A DNA stretch of 64,000 bases from JBEKIK01 sp963845975. GTDB lineage: Bacteria; Planctomycetota; Planctomycetia; Pirellulales; Thermoguttaceae. The notes beneath the pieces are model-generated. The model was given only the letters and a program-made list of their open reading frames with translations. It was not told the origin of the DNA and ran no database searches. Made by a program: the position numbers and the translations under genes. Positions within the stretch are counted from its first letter, which is position 1. Every line of letters begins with the position of its first letter. The DNA lies in NCBI GenBank assembly GCA_963845975.1, contig CAWJUD010000002.1, positions 1,984,001 through 2,048,000 on the forward strand. Reading direction: 5' to 3'. Below, one piece after another: positions 16,083 to 26,786 of this stretch.

Positions 16083-16895
16083 GTGAATGATTGGTCGCGC
16101 GTCCCCAAACTTGTCCCCAGCCGCCAGCTTGCGCGGGACATATTAAAAACTGGCAAAAAACTCTTAGAAACAATCGAGCAGCAACGAGTAAACCTCAAAG
16201 AGAATGGGCCGAAAACATCACGCCATGATACGGCAATCTATAATGCGGCAATCGAACTTTCAGGATTGCTTAATCCTCGCAAATATCCTTTCGACGTTTT
16301 CAGAGAAACAGTTCTTAATGCAATAGGCTGGCCACCTGAATTAGTTCAAGGATTGCGCGAAATCCAGTCGGCTGTATGTTCAATAAGACGCGAATGTAAT
16401 TGGGTAAACGACCCAATACCAAAGCCCTCAGACCCTCCTACTAATGTGAATGATATAGAGCACGATCCCTTTGAGTGTACGATATGTATTTTTCCCCAAT
16501 TACGCAAGGCAATTAGCAACATTCATACATCCAAGATAAATGAAGGGCTTGGGTTTTTGCAAAAGGCATTAGCATCAGTTGAGCATCTTCCGCCCACAGC
16601 CGATGAATGGATAGAATCAACTAAGATAAAGCAAGGTGATGTAAATGACGTGGCGGTCCCACCGCAAGGGGCAATCCAAAACAGTGGCCCGTGGTCAAAG
16701 CCAATTCCGATGAAAGATTTGCGCTACGCACTCGGCATTTCTCAAAATACCCTGAAAACTCGCCTCACCGATTCGCAGACGCCGATTCCCGGAATGATTC
16801 GTTATCGCGGAAAGCCAAACGCACGTAAGATTGAGTGCATAATAACCGACCTGCCAACAGCAACGCATGACAAATTGCGCCGCTTTCTCCGTTAG
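16083..16895 (+). CDS. hypothetical protein with C-terminal HTH-like region
   Basis: 270 aa from a GTG, with GGCAGG upstream. The N-terminal 130 residues are charged and helical with no recognised family. The C-terminal part (MKDLRYALGISQNTLKTRL ... MIRYRGKPNARKI) looks like a helix-turn-helix with a wing. It is the first plus-strand gene of the block leading to the integrase and may be a regulator. Confidence 0.6.
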   Translation: MNDWSRVPKLVPSRQLARDILKTGKKLLETIEQQRVNLKENGPKTSRHDTAIYNAAIELSGLLNPRKYPFDVFRETVLNAIGWPPELVQGLREIQSAVCSIRRECNWVNDPIPKPSDPPTNVNDIEHDPFECTICIFPQLRKAISNIHTSKINEGLGFLQKALASVEHLPPTADEWIESTKIKQGDVNDVAVPPQGAIQNSGPWSKPIPMKDLRYALGISQNTLKTRLTDSQTPIPGMIRYRGKPNARKIECIITDLPTATHDKLRRFLR

Positions 16896-16989
16896 GCGTA
16901 TCTCACCTTATCTGTCAATAACTCACCTTATCTATCAAACGGCACTATTTCTGTCTTGAGTGTTTTGTTGTCCGTGTTTTAATGCGGAT

Positions 16990-17187
16990 ATGAACACAAC
17001 ACTTTTAGACGCTCTTGATGCGGCCGCGATACTCTCAATGAGTACACGAAAAATCAATTCCCTTGTTCGTTCCGGTAAGCTGCCGCATGTCATGTTACCC
17101 GGCGGTGAAATTCGTTTTGTCGAATCGGACCTGTTGAGCTGGATTGAATCACACAAACGACCAGCGACCGAAAGGGGTGCAAAATGA
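16990..17187 (+). CDS. excisionase-like helix-turn-helix protein
   Basis: 65 aa from ATG 16990. It matches the HTH_17/excisionase pattern: DAAAILSMSTRKINSLVRSGKLPHV, then GGEIRFVESDLLSWIE. Such proteins bind near att sites and steer integrases towards excision. It overlaps the next gene by 4 bp, and the integrase lies 1.6 kb downstream on the same strand. Confidence 0.8.
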   Translation: MNTTLLDALDAAAILSMSTRKINSLVRSGKLPHVMLPGGEIRFVESDLLSWIESHKRPATERGAK

Positions 17188-17435
17188 AACGCCCCACCAC
17201 CACGCCCCGCCCCGCACTTGCCCCGATCCTGGCCGATGCGGTTTATAACAAGCGGTCTTTGTGTGCCAGTTTGCAATGGGAACATCGAACATGGGCACAT
17301 GCCGTTAAAGAAGGTCTGCGGGTTGTCTCTTTTGGCAAGCAAAAATTCGTTCTCGGCCGCGACGTTCTTGCCTTCTTTGAACGGCTAGCTGAGCAGCAGG
17401 CCGTGGAGGGCGGCGGCAATGGGGAGGCGCAATGA
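17184..17435 (+). CDS. small DNA-binding-like protein
   Basis: 83 aa. The middle (YNKRSLCASLQWEHRTWAHAVKEGLRVVSFG) followed by KFVLGRDVLAFFERL is the layout of a short winged-helix/excisionase-type domain. It is coupled to the genes on both sides by ATGA overlaps, so the three form an operon. Confidence 0.65.
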   Translation: MKRPTTTPRPALAPILADAVYNKRSLCASLQWEHRTWAHAVKEGLRVVSFGKQKFVLGRDVLAFFERLAEQQAVEGGGNGEAQ

Positions 17436-17512
17436 TATTTGAGCAGCGGCGCCGCGAAATTGAGCGCAGAGAAGCGACTGGCACAAGCAGGAATCTGACA
17501 AGTAAGGAATGA
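17432..17512 (+). CDS. 26-aa basic ORF at the operon end
   Basis: MIFEQRRREIERREATG and nine further residues; the start overlaps the previous stop as ATGA. Very basic and acidic residues alternate. Coupling to two likely genes is the only support. A hairpin follows at once. Confidence 0.4.
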   Translation: MIFEQRRREIERREATGTSRNLTSKE

Positions 17513-17517
17513 AAAAA

Positions 17518-17543
17518 CCCCATCGTCTTCCTTGGCGGTGGGG
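17518..17543. terminator. hairpin terminator
   Basis: CCCCATCG pairs with CGGTGGGG around a 10-nt loop (one G-T pair). It sits 5 bp after the operon end. Six A precede it, so it is a stronger terminator for the minus strand. Confidence 0.6.
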
Positions 17544-18032
17544 CAATACACAAATCGAGGGTAAATACAGTTTAACTGATAATAAAAAATAGTCAATACA
17601 CGTAATTGAGGGTGTGTGATATTTTGTCATGAATTATGGCCGGGTTTGGTTGTGCCGGTGACTTATCCCGCACCAAAAGGTAACCGGAATATAAATCGGA
17701 ATGTAAAAAGGCATGGGTTAAAAACTCCCCGTGTTGGTGTAGCATGGCAAAGCGAATTGAAGGTCGAAACGGTGGTTCCGCATGTGCGGTTTCCCTGGCA
17801 ACGGGCTGGTATTCGATCCAGCGTCACGGTCTACGTCCAGGTCAACAAGCGACAAATTTTATAAAAACTGCTGATTATTAAGATTTTCAATCACCACGAA
17901 TAGCTTTTGTTGAGCATCACACGCAGAGATTGAAACAGCCTTGCTACTTAGTCGCAAGGGAAGAGCCGTATTATGTCCTGGGTGTAATAGATAGCAGCTA
18001 TGAAAATAAATTTTGTCACTTTTTGTTTTTTT
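17544..18032. other. gene-free stretch
   Basis: Short frames on both strands lack ribosome-binding sites and family features. AT-rich around 17570-17620 and 17855-17900. Nothing else seen. Confidence 0.4.
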
Positions 18033-18209
18033 ATGAACGGAATCATACAACTCAAACAGGCAGCAATCGACGCCCACAAGCATGGTGAAACGTGGCCGCC
18101 TGAATTTAGATTGCCTCCCCTGGAAGTCGTGGAGGCTCTAAGCCGTGGCGAAGGAGAACCCGAGCAGCGGCTATTTCCGAGAGCGAGCGAATTAGAATAT
18201 TTGAGGTGA
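18033..18209 (+). CDS. small hypothetical protein
   Basis: 58 aa from ATG 18033. It has gene-like composition (LKQAAIDAHKHGETWPPEFRLP, LEVVEALSRGEGE) but no obvious ribosome-binding site. It is on the same strand as the next frame, 19 bp away. Function unknown. Confidence 0.45.
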   Translation: MNGIIQLKQAAIDAHKHGETWPPEFRLPPLEVVEALSRGEGEPEQRLFPRASELEYLR

Positions 18210-18228
18210 AAACTAAAACAGTCCTAAC

Positions 18229-18477
18229 ATGATCGACGCCACAATCCATCATCAACGCGCGGGCAGCCGGCGGCAACGTCTTGCGGCATTGCCGCCGCAC
18301 CCGAGTGACTACCTAACCAGTGACGGCAAGCTATGGAAGGTTGACGCCGTGGTGTTTAACAGTCCGGGCGCGATATGAGGTAGCGTCAAGATTGATGTTT
18401 ATGCCCTGGCCGTGGCTGACGATCGGCAAGCCGAACTTGAAAGGCGATGGGCAGAGTGGAGTTTGAAAGGTGAATGA
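18229..18477 (+). pseudogene. small hypothetical gene interrupted by an in-frame TGA
   Basis: Reads 49 codons to a TGA at 18376-18378 and then 33 more in the same frame to a second TGA. Both halves look coding: DGKLWKVDAVVFNSPGAI before and GSVKIDVYALAVADD after. A single Trp TGG to TGA change explains it best. A further 23-codon frame (GTG 18470) overlaps the end. Function unknown. Confidence 0.5.
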
Positions 18478-18733
18478 ATTAACCCTCGAACAATGCTCGA
18501 TTACCAATCTAACGGGTGCCGCGGTTGAACAAGGCCCCTAGCTTAGCGTTTAATGCGTTCAGACAGGAAAAGGTTTCAAACATCGAATCGACAAGTGAAC
18601 ACGCGACACGGTGCAAACTGTAAGGCCGATTGACCGGAAGCTATTGACGGCGAAAGTAAAATGGCGATAATGAAGGTGTTAAAAGTCAAAAGACACTATG
18701 AGGTCTCCCATGTTCTATCTTTCGCAGAACATA

Positions 18734-18826
18734 ACACAAATCCCCGTTAGCCCGAGCCGAGCAGCAATGTCGGCCGCGTGGTCTCATAGCCGCGTTAACA
18801 GGACTAACGGGGGCTTGTGTTTTTTT
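18734..18826 (+). terminator. large structured RNA/terminator upstream of the integrase
   Basis: CCCCGTTAG (18742-18750) pairs with CTAACGGGG (18804-18812), and flanking ACACAA pairs with TTGTGT. Inside are two small stems (CCGA/TCGG, CGCG/CGCG). Seven T follow, and the integrase ribosome-binding site comes directly after. It fits an attenuator, or a terminator insulating the integrase. Confidence 0.6.
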
Positions 18827-18839
18827 GGGAGGTTTCTCT

Positions 18840-20183
<1,344 letters not shown>

Positions 20184-20251
20184 ATGGTAAAGGATAAAGA
20201 ATTCGGCTAATTTTATTCATCCTTCATCCTTCATCCCTCATCCTTCTATTT

Positions 20252-20704
20252 TTATAGATGCCCGTTGCGGTGTTCCAGATCGGCGATTTTTTGGTTTCGC
20301 CGGGCATGCCTCCCGCCGTCGAAGGGCGTATTGAGCCAGATTTCCACGATCCGGTCGGCGAGCATCTCGCCCATCAGGTCGCCGGAAAGGCAGAGCACGT
20401 TCAGATCGTTGTGCCTGCGGCTGATTTCCGCGCTTAAGTCGTCGAAGCAGGGCGCGGCCCTCACGCCCGGGATCTTATTGGCCACAATGCACATTCCCAT
20501 GCCCGAACCGCAAATCAAAATGCCGCGATCGGCCTCCTGGTTGGCAACTTTACGAGCGACGGCTTCCGCCACGTCTGGATAATCGTCACCTTCGTAGGCA
20601 TGAGTGCCTGAATCCACGACCTCCTGCCCGAGTTCTTTGAGATGCTCGATCAGTTTGGCTCGCATTTCAACGCCGCGATGGTCGCTGCCGACCGCTATAC
20701 GCAT
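20252..20704 (-). CDS. rpiB: ribose-5-phosphate isomerase B (RpiB/LacAB family)
   Basis: 150 aa from ATG 20704, the usual family length. RpiB interconverts ribose-5-phosphate and ribulose-5-phosphate in the pentose phosphate pathway in the cytoplasm. Seen are SDHRG near the N-terminus, the catalytic Cys in ICGSGMGM, RAAPC, and HNDLNVLCLSGD with the phosphate-binding region. The C-terminal FDGGRHARR is typical. It stands alone, as first backbone gene after the tRNA. Confidence 0.95.
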   Translation of the reverse strand: MRIAVGSDHRGVEMRAKLIEHLKELGQEVVDSGTHAYEGDDYPDVAEAVARKVANQEADRGILICGSGMGMCIVANKIPGVRAAPCFDDLSAEISRRHNDLNVLCLSGDLMGEMLADRIVEIWLNTPFDGGRHARRNQKIADLEHRNGHL

Positions 20705-21384
20705 GATAAGAGCACTCCCTTTTTTATTAGCCCGCACGACAAATAAACCGGGCCATTAGCGTCCGGGTCTTTTTGTTGAATTTGTACACCGGATGTAAGG
20801 TCATTCCCCATGTAGGCATATAACCAAATACCAGACTATCAAATTTTAAAATTCTCGGAATGAATATGCAACTCCCGTCCATTATTCCTATATTCTACTA
20901 CACCATAAGACGTATTCGTGGATGATACCTCAAATTACCATGATTTGCTTGAAAAAAGCCTTTATTTTTGGAAATAATATTAATTTCAAAATGATCATCG
21001 ATTTTCCAGGATCCCAAGATAGATGAGACCGTCGACACAAAGCAAATTATCATTAAAATAGTTTTTATCCTTATAATTTTACGTCCTTTAGCGGCCGCCG
21101 GTTCGATTATGCATTATCCCAAAGTGCGACTATTGACGCGGATTTGGCTACCATTTATTGTGGAATGAGGGCATTGTTTGCGTGTCTGGGGCAAGGTCCA
21201 AGGATTTTAGCGCGTAAACCATGCATGCGTGTGCTCAAACGAAATGTGACATGTTAGTTAATTTGGGTAGTCCAGTCAAATCGGTCTTGTTTCGGACCCT
21301 TAATGTTGGTTTTCTACGGACTTAATACCCAGCGACAAGAGGTAATTCCCGTATATATTGCGGCAGATCATTAGGACAAAGAGC
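20705..21384. other. AT-rich intergenic region
   Basis: About 680 bp with no gene. Several AT-rich patches (20940-21080) fit promoters for rpiB on one side and the epimerase on the other. No repeat or structured RNA was found. Confidence 0.5.
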
Positions 21385-22560
21385 ATGCGTATTACGTGTG
21401 TCGTTGGTGCACGCCCGAACTTCATGAAGGTTACGCCCATTCTGGCATATGCGGCCGGTTTGCCGGATGTTCGTTGCCGCCTGGTGCACACGGGCCAGCA
21501 CTACGACGAGCGGATGTCCGCGCTGTTTTTCACTGAACTGGATCTGCCCAAACCTGACAGTTACCTGGGCGTTGGTTCCGGCAGCCATGCGGTTCAGACG
21601 GCCACGGTCATGCTCAAGTTTGAGGACGAGTTGAATGCTCATCAAGCCGATCTGGTGTTAGTGGTCGGAGACGTCAATTCGACCCTGGCATGCGCGCTGG
21701 TGGCCGTAAAAAGGCACATTCCCGTGGCCCACGTGGAAGCCGGGTTGCGGAGCCGCGATCGTCGCATGCCGGAGGAAATAAATCGCATTCTTACCGATCA
21801 TATTTCCGAATTTCTATTCACCACCGATCGCGACGCCGGGCGCAATCTGCAGGCTGAAGGAATTCCCGCCGAGCGAATTTATTTTGTGGGCAACGTGATG
21901 ATCGATACATTGTTGCGGCACCGCAGGCACGCGCGGCGGACCGGAGTCCTGGAGCGTTTATCACTGGCGCCCCGGGATTATGCCGTGTGTACCATACACC
22001 GAGCCGATAATGTGGACACCGTCGAGGCCGCTGGGCGCACTTTAAACGCCATAGCCATCTTAGCGGACCGCCTGCCGGTAATTCTGCCCATGCACCCCCG
22101 CACGCGCAGCCGGTGGTCGTCATTCGGTTTGCTCGACCGGCTCAAACGATGTAGAAATCTGACCCTTACCGATCCGCTGGGGTATTTGGAATTTCTGGCC
22201 CTAATGGATAATGCCGCGCTGGTGCTTACCGATTCGGGAGGAATCCAGGAGGAGACCACTATCCTAGGCGTCTCCTGTCTGACTTTCCGGGAAAATACCG
22301 AGCGGCCCATAACCGTAAGCGAAGGCACCAATCAACTGGTCGGATTGGATCTTGTGCACTTGGCCACGGCAATCGACGAGGTGCTCTCGGGCGAGATTGT
22401 CGAAGGCCGCACCCCGGAGTTGTGGGATGGACAGGCCGCGGCGCGGATATTGCACGTGTTGAGAAATCACGGTCCGCGACCATTCCCTGCCTCGGCAAGT
22501 TCCCGGGATATTTCCCGCGCCGAGACTGCAATCGCGGGGACGCGCGGTCATTTTACCTAA
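21385..22560 (+). CDS. wecB: UDP-N-acetylglucosamine 2-epimerase (non-hydrolysing)
   Basis: 391 aa from ATG 21385. WecB converts UDP-GlcNAc to UDP-ManNAc for surface polysaccharide. Seen are GARPNFMK at the N-terminus, TGQHYDERMS, the HVEAGLRS motif with the catalytic Glu, IHRADNVD (catalytic His region), and DSGGIQEE with the UDP-binding Glu residues. The family's usual length is about 370-390. It lies 170 bp upstream of an SDR epimerase, so a nucleotide-sugar pathway is likely. Confidence 0.92.
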   Translation: MRITCVVGARPNFMKVTPILAYAAGLPDVRCRLVHTGQHYDERMSALFFTELDLPKPDSYLGVGSGSHAVQTATVMLKFEDELNAHQADLVLVVGDVNSTLACALVAVKRHIPVAHVEAGLRSRDRRMPEEINRILTDHISEFLFTTDRDAGRNLQAEGIPAERIYFVGNVMIDTLLRHRRHARRTGVLERLSLAPRDYAVCTIHRADNVDTVEAAGRTLNAIAILADRLPVILPMHPRTRSRWSSFGLLDRLKRCRNLTLTDPLGYLEFLALMDNAALVLTDSGGIQEETTILGVSCLTFRENTERPITVSEGTNQLVGLDLVHLATAIDEVLSGEIVEGRTPELWDGQAAARILHVLRNHGPRPFPASASSRDISRAETAIAGTRGHFT

Positions 22561-22727
22561 TTTTGCGGAACTTTTACCTTATATATTGCAAAGGTTCGCG
22601 CATTCCAGTAATAATTAAAGATTCCCGTTATATTTTCCACCAAGAATTAAGTAATCCCCATGAAGAAATTTCGGCCGATGTGGGTTCATCTTGAGCAAAC
22701 TTGGTTTTAAGCTTCAGGAGCTAGTGT

Positions 22728-23681
22728 ATGAGAATACTCGTGACAGGCGGAATGGGCGTGGTTGGTTCAGTCCTGGTCGAGTTGTTGCGATCCAGCGGAC
22801 ATCATGTGGTCTATTGCGATTTGTACCATAATCACGACGAGGTCGGCTTCAGCTTGCGCACCGACGTGCCAGACGCGCATTACGTGCGTTGCGACGTCGG
22901 CGAATACCGCCAATTGCAGCGCCTGTTTGATTTTATGGGGCCCTTCGACTACGTCTACCACTGCGCCGCTGAATTCGGCCGCTGGAACGGCGAGGATTTT
23001 TATGAAAACCTGTGGAGATCCAATGCCATCGGCAGCAAGCACGTCATTCGGCTGCAAGAAAAGCTCAAATTCCGCCTGATCCATTTCTCCTCCTCCGAGG
23101 TTTACGGCGACTGGCCGGATCTGATGATCGAGTCGGTTATGGATGAGCATGAAGTCAAGCAAATGAACGATTACGCGATGTCTAAATGGGTCAACGAAAT
23201 GCAAGTCCGCAATTCCGCCATTGCCCATCAGACCGAGTCCGTCGTGGTGCGTTTGTTCAACACCTACGGGCCGGGAGAGTACTACAGCCCGTATCGGTCG
23301 GTCAATTGCCGCTTTATGTATTGCGCGCTAAAGGGATTGCCCTGGATTGTGTTCCGCGGCCACTCCCGCACTTCCACGTACCTTGCCGATACCGTGAACA
23401 CGCTAAGCCGCATCATCGATAATTTTAAGCCTGGAGAGACCTACAATATCGCCGGCAAAACCTCTCATACCATCGAAGAATTATCTGATACCATTTTGAA
23501 AGTCACGGGAGCCGATCCCGCTTTGGTTCAATATCGAGATTCCGAGATCCTCACGACCGCCAGGAAAAATGTTGATGCTTCCAAGGCGATTCGCGACTTA
23601 GGACACAAGGACTCCTGCACCCTGGAAGAAGGGATTAGCCGGACCGTCGCCTGGATGCGGAAAGTATACGACATTCATTGA
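22728..23681 (+). CDS. NAD-dependent epimerase/dehydratase (extended SDR)
   Basis: 317 aa. AGGAGC stands upstream of ATG 22728. The Rossmann motif is TGGMGVVGS at residues 7-15, the catalytic Ser is in HFSSSEVYG, and YxxxK is YAMSK. STYLADTVN and the C-terminal region fit sugar-nucleotide epimerases or dehydratases (dTDP-glucose dehydratase-like group). With WecB it probably feeds surface glycan synthesis. The exact substrate cannot be told. Confidence 0.88.
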   Translation: MRILVTGGMGVVGSVLVELLRSSGHHVVYCDLYHNHDEVGFSLRTDVPDAHYVRCDVGEYRQLQRLFDFMGPFDYVYHCAAEFGRWNGEDFYENLWRSNAIGSKHVIRLQEKLKFRLIHFSSSEVYGDWPDLMIESVMDEHEVKQMNDYAMSKWVNEMQVRNSAIAHQTESVVVRLFNTYGPGEYYSPYRSVNCRFMYCALKGLPWIVFRGHSRTSTYLADTVNTLSRIIDNFKPGETYNIAGKTSHTIEELSDTILKVTGADPALVQYRDSEILTTARKNVDASKAIRDLGHKDSCTLEEGISRTVAWMRKVYDIH

Positions 23682-23708
23682 CATTGCTTTTCCGAAAGTT
23701 CCTTCATA

Positions 23709-25733
23709 ATGAGCGATAAGCTGTTATCCACCTGCCAGGCCGGCGATTTATCCGCCGTCAAGGAACTGCTCGACGCCGGCGTCGATCCCAACGTGCCAGG
23801 CGAAGACGGCAGCAAGGCGCTGGTGCTGGCGGCCGTGCAAGGCAGCGGAGACGTGGTAAGGGCATTGCTCGATGCCGGAGTCGACCCGAATACCGATCAA
23901 CGCGGCACAACGGCGTTGATCGCCGCGGCCAGGAACGGACACTTGGAGGCGGTTCAAGCCCTGCTCGAACACGGCTCTGATCCGAACCTGCAAAACGATC
24001 TTTGCGTCACCGCATTGAGCCAAGCGGTCGCCCACGGCCATTTCGCCGTGGTTCAAGCCCTGCTGCTTAAAGGCGCCGATCCGAATTCAACGGATATCGC
24101 TGGTCTATCACCGCTGCATCACGCTGTTGCCGGAGGCAGGCCCGAGATGGTAATTGCCCTCCTGGAGGCCAACGCCGATCCGAATGTGAAGACGCTTGCC
24201 CGAGAAATGGCGCCCCTGCATGGCACTACGGTCCTGATGAAAGCGGCAACCCAGGGCCATGCGCACATTGTGCGAACGCTCCTGCAAGCGGGCGCCGATC
24301 CGCACGCCCGAGACAGCTTAAAGGCCACGGCACTGGCCTGGGCTGCGGTCTACGGCCAACACGAATCGGTGCTGACCTTGCTAGAAGCAGGCGCCGATCC
24401 AAACACGGCCACGGTCTTTGGAATCACGGTATTAATGAAGGCGGCCGAGGAAGGCCACTCCGCGGTTGTGGAAGCCTTGTTGGAGGCCGGCGCTGATCCG
24501 AAAGCCGCGGACCAGTCAGGGGCGACTCCCCTGCTTTACGCGGCGCGCGGCGGCGCTGCGACGTGGTCAAAATGCTTCTCCAGCGCAGGCGTCGAAATCA
24601 ACGCGCGAGACAACCATGGCGCTACGGCGCTGATGAAATCCGCCGCCAATGGCCACGCCGACGTAGTCGAAATCCTGCTGCGAGCCGGCGCCGATCCGAA
24701 CGTGCTGCGCATAAGCGGCGCAGGACCGCTTAAATTCGCTGCCGCCCGAGGCCATTATGACGCGGTTGAAAAGCTGCTTTCCGCCGGGGCCGATCCGAAT
24801 CAAGCCGATAAAGAAGGGCACACGGCGCTGATGTCGGCCGCCGCATATAACTATGGCGCGATAGCCGGCATCCTCCTCTTGCACGGCGCGTGCGTAAATG
24901 CGCAAGACAACCGGGGAAGAACCGCCCTGTTCAAGGCCGTGGCGCATGGCCATGCCGAAACAGTGAAGATCCTGCTCGAACACGGCGCCGATCCCAATAT
25001 CGCCGATCTTGACGGCGGCACTGCGCTAATGGAAGCCGCCGCGAACGGCGATGCCCTGCTCGTGGATATTCTTATCGACGCCGGCGCCGATTACAGCGCA
25101 GCCACAAAACCACTGTCGGCAATTTCCGTATTTGGGATAACCGCACTGATGAAAGCCGCTACCGATGGCCACATCGAGATTATTAACGCCTTGCTGACTG
25201 CCGGAGCAAAACCTGACGTAACCGACAATCTCGGGGCAACTGCCCTGGCTCAAGCGGCCATCCATGGTCACGGCCCTGCGGTTGAAACGCTGCTGGAAGC
25301 AGGCGCCAAACCCGATCCGGCCGACAAATTCGGATCGACCCCCTTGATGAAGGCCGCCGGAAACGGCCGGGTTGAGGCGATCCGATTGCTTATCAAGGCA
25401 GGAGCGAATCCAAACACGACGAATCGCACCGGCGAAACGCCGCTGATGTGGACCATGCATCACGGGCATATCGACGCCGCAAAAACCCTGCTCGACGCCG
25501 GCGCCGATCCCAACGCGTCGGACCTCAGAGGCGAAACCGCATTGATGCAGACGGCCTTCGACGGCCATGACGAACTGGCCGAACTCCTGATCGAAGCGGG
25601 CGCCGATCCGAATGCGGTAAATCTCAACGGCGATACCGCAATGTCCCTGGCTATCAGCAGGGGCCACCGCCGCGTAGCCGCCATCCTCTGCGAGATCGAC
25701 CGAACGGTTTTCAAACCGGATGAAACGGAGTAG
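23709..25733 (+). CDS. long ankyrin-repeat protein (~20 repeats)
   Basis: 674 aa made almost wholly of 33-residue ankyrin repeats with the GADPN turn and TALMxAAxxGH helix. There is no signal peptide, membrane segment or enzymatic domain, so it is probably a cytoplasmic protein-binding scaffold. It starts 27 bp after the SDR gene, in the same direction. At residues ~283-292 (24558-24584) the repeat is locally out of frame (AATWSKCFSS), where a one-base loss and a one-base gain would restore DVVKMLLQ. That suggests paired sequence errors. Confidence 0.92.
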   Translation: MSDKLLSTCQAGDLSAVKELLDAGVDPNVPGEDGSKALVLAAVQGSGDVVRALLDAGVDPNTDQRGTTALIAAARNGHLEAVQALLEHGSDPNLQNDLCVTALSQAVAHGHFAVVQALLLKGADPNSTDIAGLSPLHHAVAGGRPEMVIALLEANADPNVKTLAREMAPLHGTTVLMKAATQGHAHIVRTLLQAGADPHARDSLKATALAWAAVYGQHESVLTLLEAGADPNTATVFGITVLMKAAEEGHSAVVEALLEAGADPKAADQSGATPLLYAARGGAATWSKCFSSAGVEINARDNHGATALMKSAANGHADVVEILLRAGADPNVLRISGAGPLKFAAARGHYDAVEKLLSAGADPNQADKEGHTALMSAAAYNYGAIAGILLLHGACVNAQDNRGRTALFKAVAHGHAETVKILLEHGADPNIADLDGGTALMEAAANGDALLVDILIDAGADYSAATKPLSAISVFGITALMKAATDGHIEIINALLTAGAKPDVTDNLGATALAQAAIHGHGPAVETLLEAGAKPDPADKFGSTPLMKAAGNGRVEAIRLLIKAGANPNTTNRTGETPLMWTMHHGHIDAAKTLLDAGADPNASDLRGETALMQTAFDGHDELAELLIEAGADPNAVNLNGDTAMSLAISRGHRRVAAILCEIDRTVFKPDETE

Positions 25734-25741
25734 ATAGACGA

Positions 25742-26437
25742 CTATCCGATCATTTTTGCCAGGATAAATGCCGCCGTGGCGGCCAGCCCCCCGACAATTA
25801 CCGTCTGCCAAGCACTGCGGATCGGTCGTTTAACGGTAAACCGCCCTTTGACGTATCCAAACACGAACAAAGCGATCAGTGTTACTATCACCGATGCCAG
25901 CAAGGCCCTATGAATCGAAGGGATGAGGAAGTAAGGAAAAAGCGGAATCAATCCGCCCACAATATACGAAACGGCGATGGTCAACGCGCTGCGACTGGCT
26001 CGTTTGGGGTCGGGTTCTTCCAGCCCTAACTCGAATTTCATCATGAAATCGACCCACCGCTTCCGGTCGCCGCGAATGGCGTCCACAACCGGTTTTACTA
26101 TTTCTTCCGACAAGCCGTAACAGCGGAATACATCGGCCACTTCTTCGGCTTCTTTCTCTGGTATATCGATGGTCTCCTGCACCTCGGTCGCCCGCTCGCT
26201 GGCGTAATGCTCGGCGTCGGTGCGCACGGCAAGATATCCACCCAATCCCATCGCAATAGATCCTGCCGCGACCTCGGCTAAACCGGCCATAATAACGACG
26301 GTCGACGAGTCGACGGCCCCTGAAAGACCCGCGGCAAGGGCGAATGGGACCGTCAATCCGTCCGACATGCCGATCACAATGTCGCGCACCGTTTCCGAGG
26401 CGGTAAAATGCTTTTCGACGTGAGTGGTTGCGGGCAT
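25742..26437 (-). CDS. VIT1/CCC1-family transporter
   Basis: 231 aa from ATG 26437 (start MPATTHVEKH). The protein moves iron or manganese across the membrane. Visible are the family's GMSDGLTVPFALAAGLSG in the first membrane segment, AGLAEVAAGSIAMGLGGYLA in the second, a cytoplasmic Glu-rich metal-binding domain (EVQETIDIPEKEAEEVAD), and three C-terminal membrane segments. It converges on the ankyrin gene, 8 bp apart. Confidence 0.9.
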   Translation of the reverse strand: MPATTHVEKHFTASETVRDIVIGMSDGLTVPFALAAGLSGAVDSSTVVIMAGLAEVAAGSIAMGLGGYLAVRTDAEHYASERATEVQETIDIPEKEAEEVADVFRCYGLSEEIVKPVVDAIRGDRKRWVDFMMKFELGLEEPDPKRASRSALTIAVSYIVGGLIPLFPYFLIPSIHRALLASVIVTLIALFVFGYVKGRFTVKRPIRSAWQTVIVGGLAATAAFILAKMIG

Positions 26438-26596
26438 GGGAAAACCTCGACGTGTTTCTCCGGGCAAATGATAAATCCCTGAAACGGATAGACTACAGTT
26501 CTGGGAAGACAAAACCCTAATCTTAGCAACGGCAACCTGCCCTGAGAAGCACCTTTAGGCGACCGCCCAGTTAGAAATTTGGGCTTGAAGATTTGG

Positions 26597-26750
26597 AATT
26601 AGTTGAGGGTGTCCTGAAATTGATATTTAGCCCGCCGTGAATACACGGCGGGTTAAAAGGGAAAGATTTTCCACGCGGCCCCCGGTGTATTCACCGGAGG
26701 CTAAATATGCCAATTTTTAATTCATAATTCCGAGACATCCTCAATTAGTT
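26597..26750. repeat. MITE/REPIN-like inverted repeat
   Basis: About 154 bp. Outer arms AATTAGTTGAGG and CCTCAATTAG match as inverted repeats, and inside are two hairpins (CCCGCCGTG...CACGGCGGG and CCCCGGTG...CACCGGAGG) that are also inverted copies of each other. It contains no gene and lies between two converging/unrelated genes. Confidence 0.75.
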
Positions 26751-26786
26751 TTTAGCCTATATTCGACAGCCGGGTTAATTTATCCT

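Noticed and set aside
17859..18083. 74-codon minus-strand ORF
   Set aside because: No ribosome-binding site, no homology pattern and it opposes a likelier plus-strand gene.
24567..25811. Long minus-strand ORFs over the ankyrin gene
   Set aside because: Repeat periodicity in the ankyrin gene creates open antisense frames.
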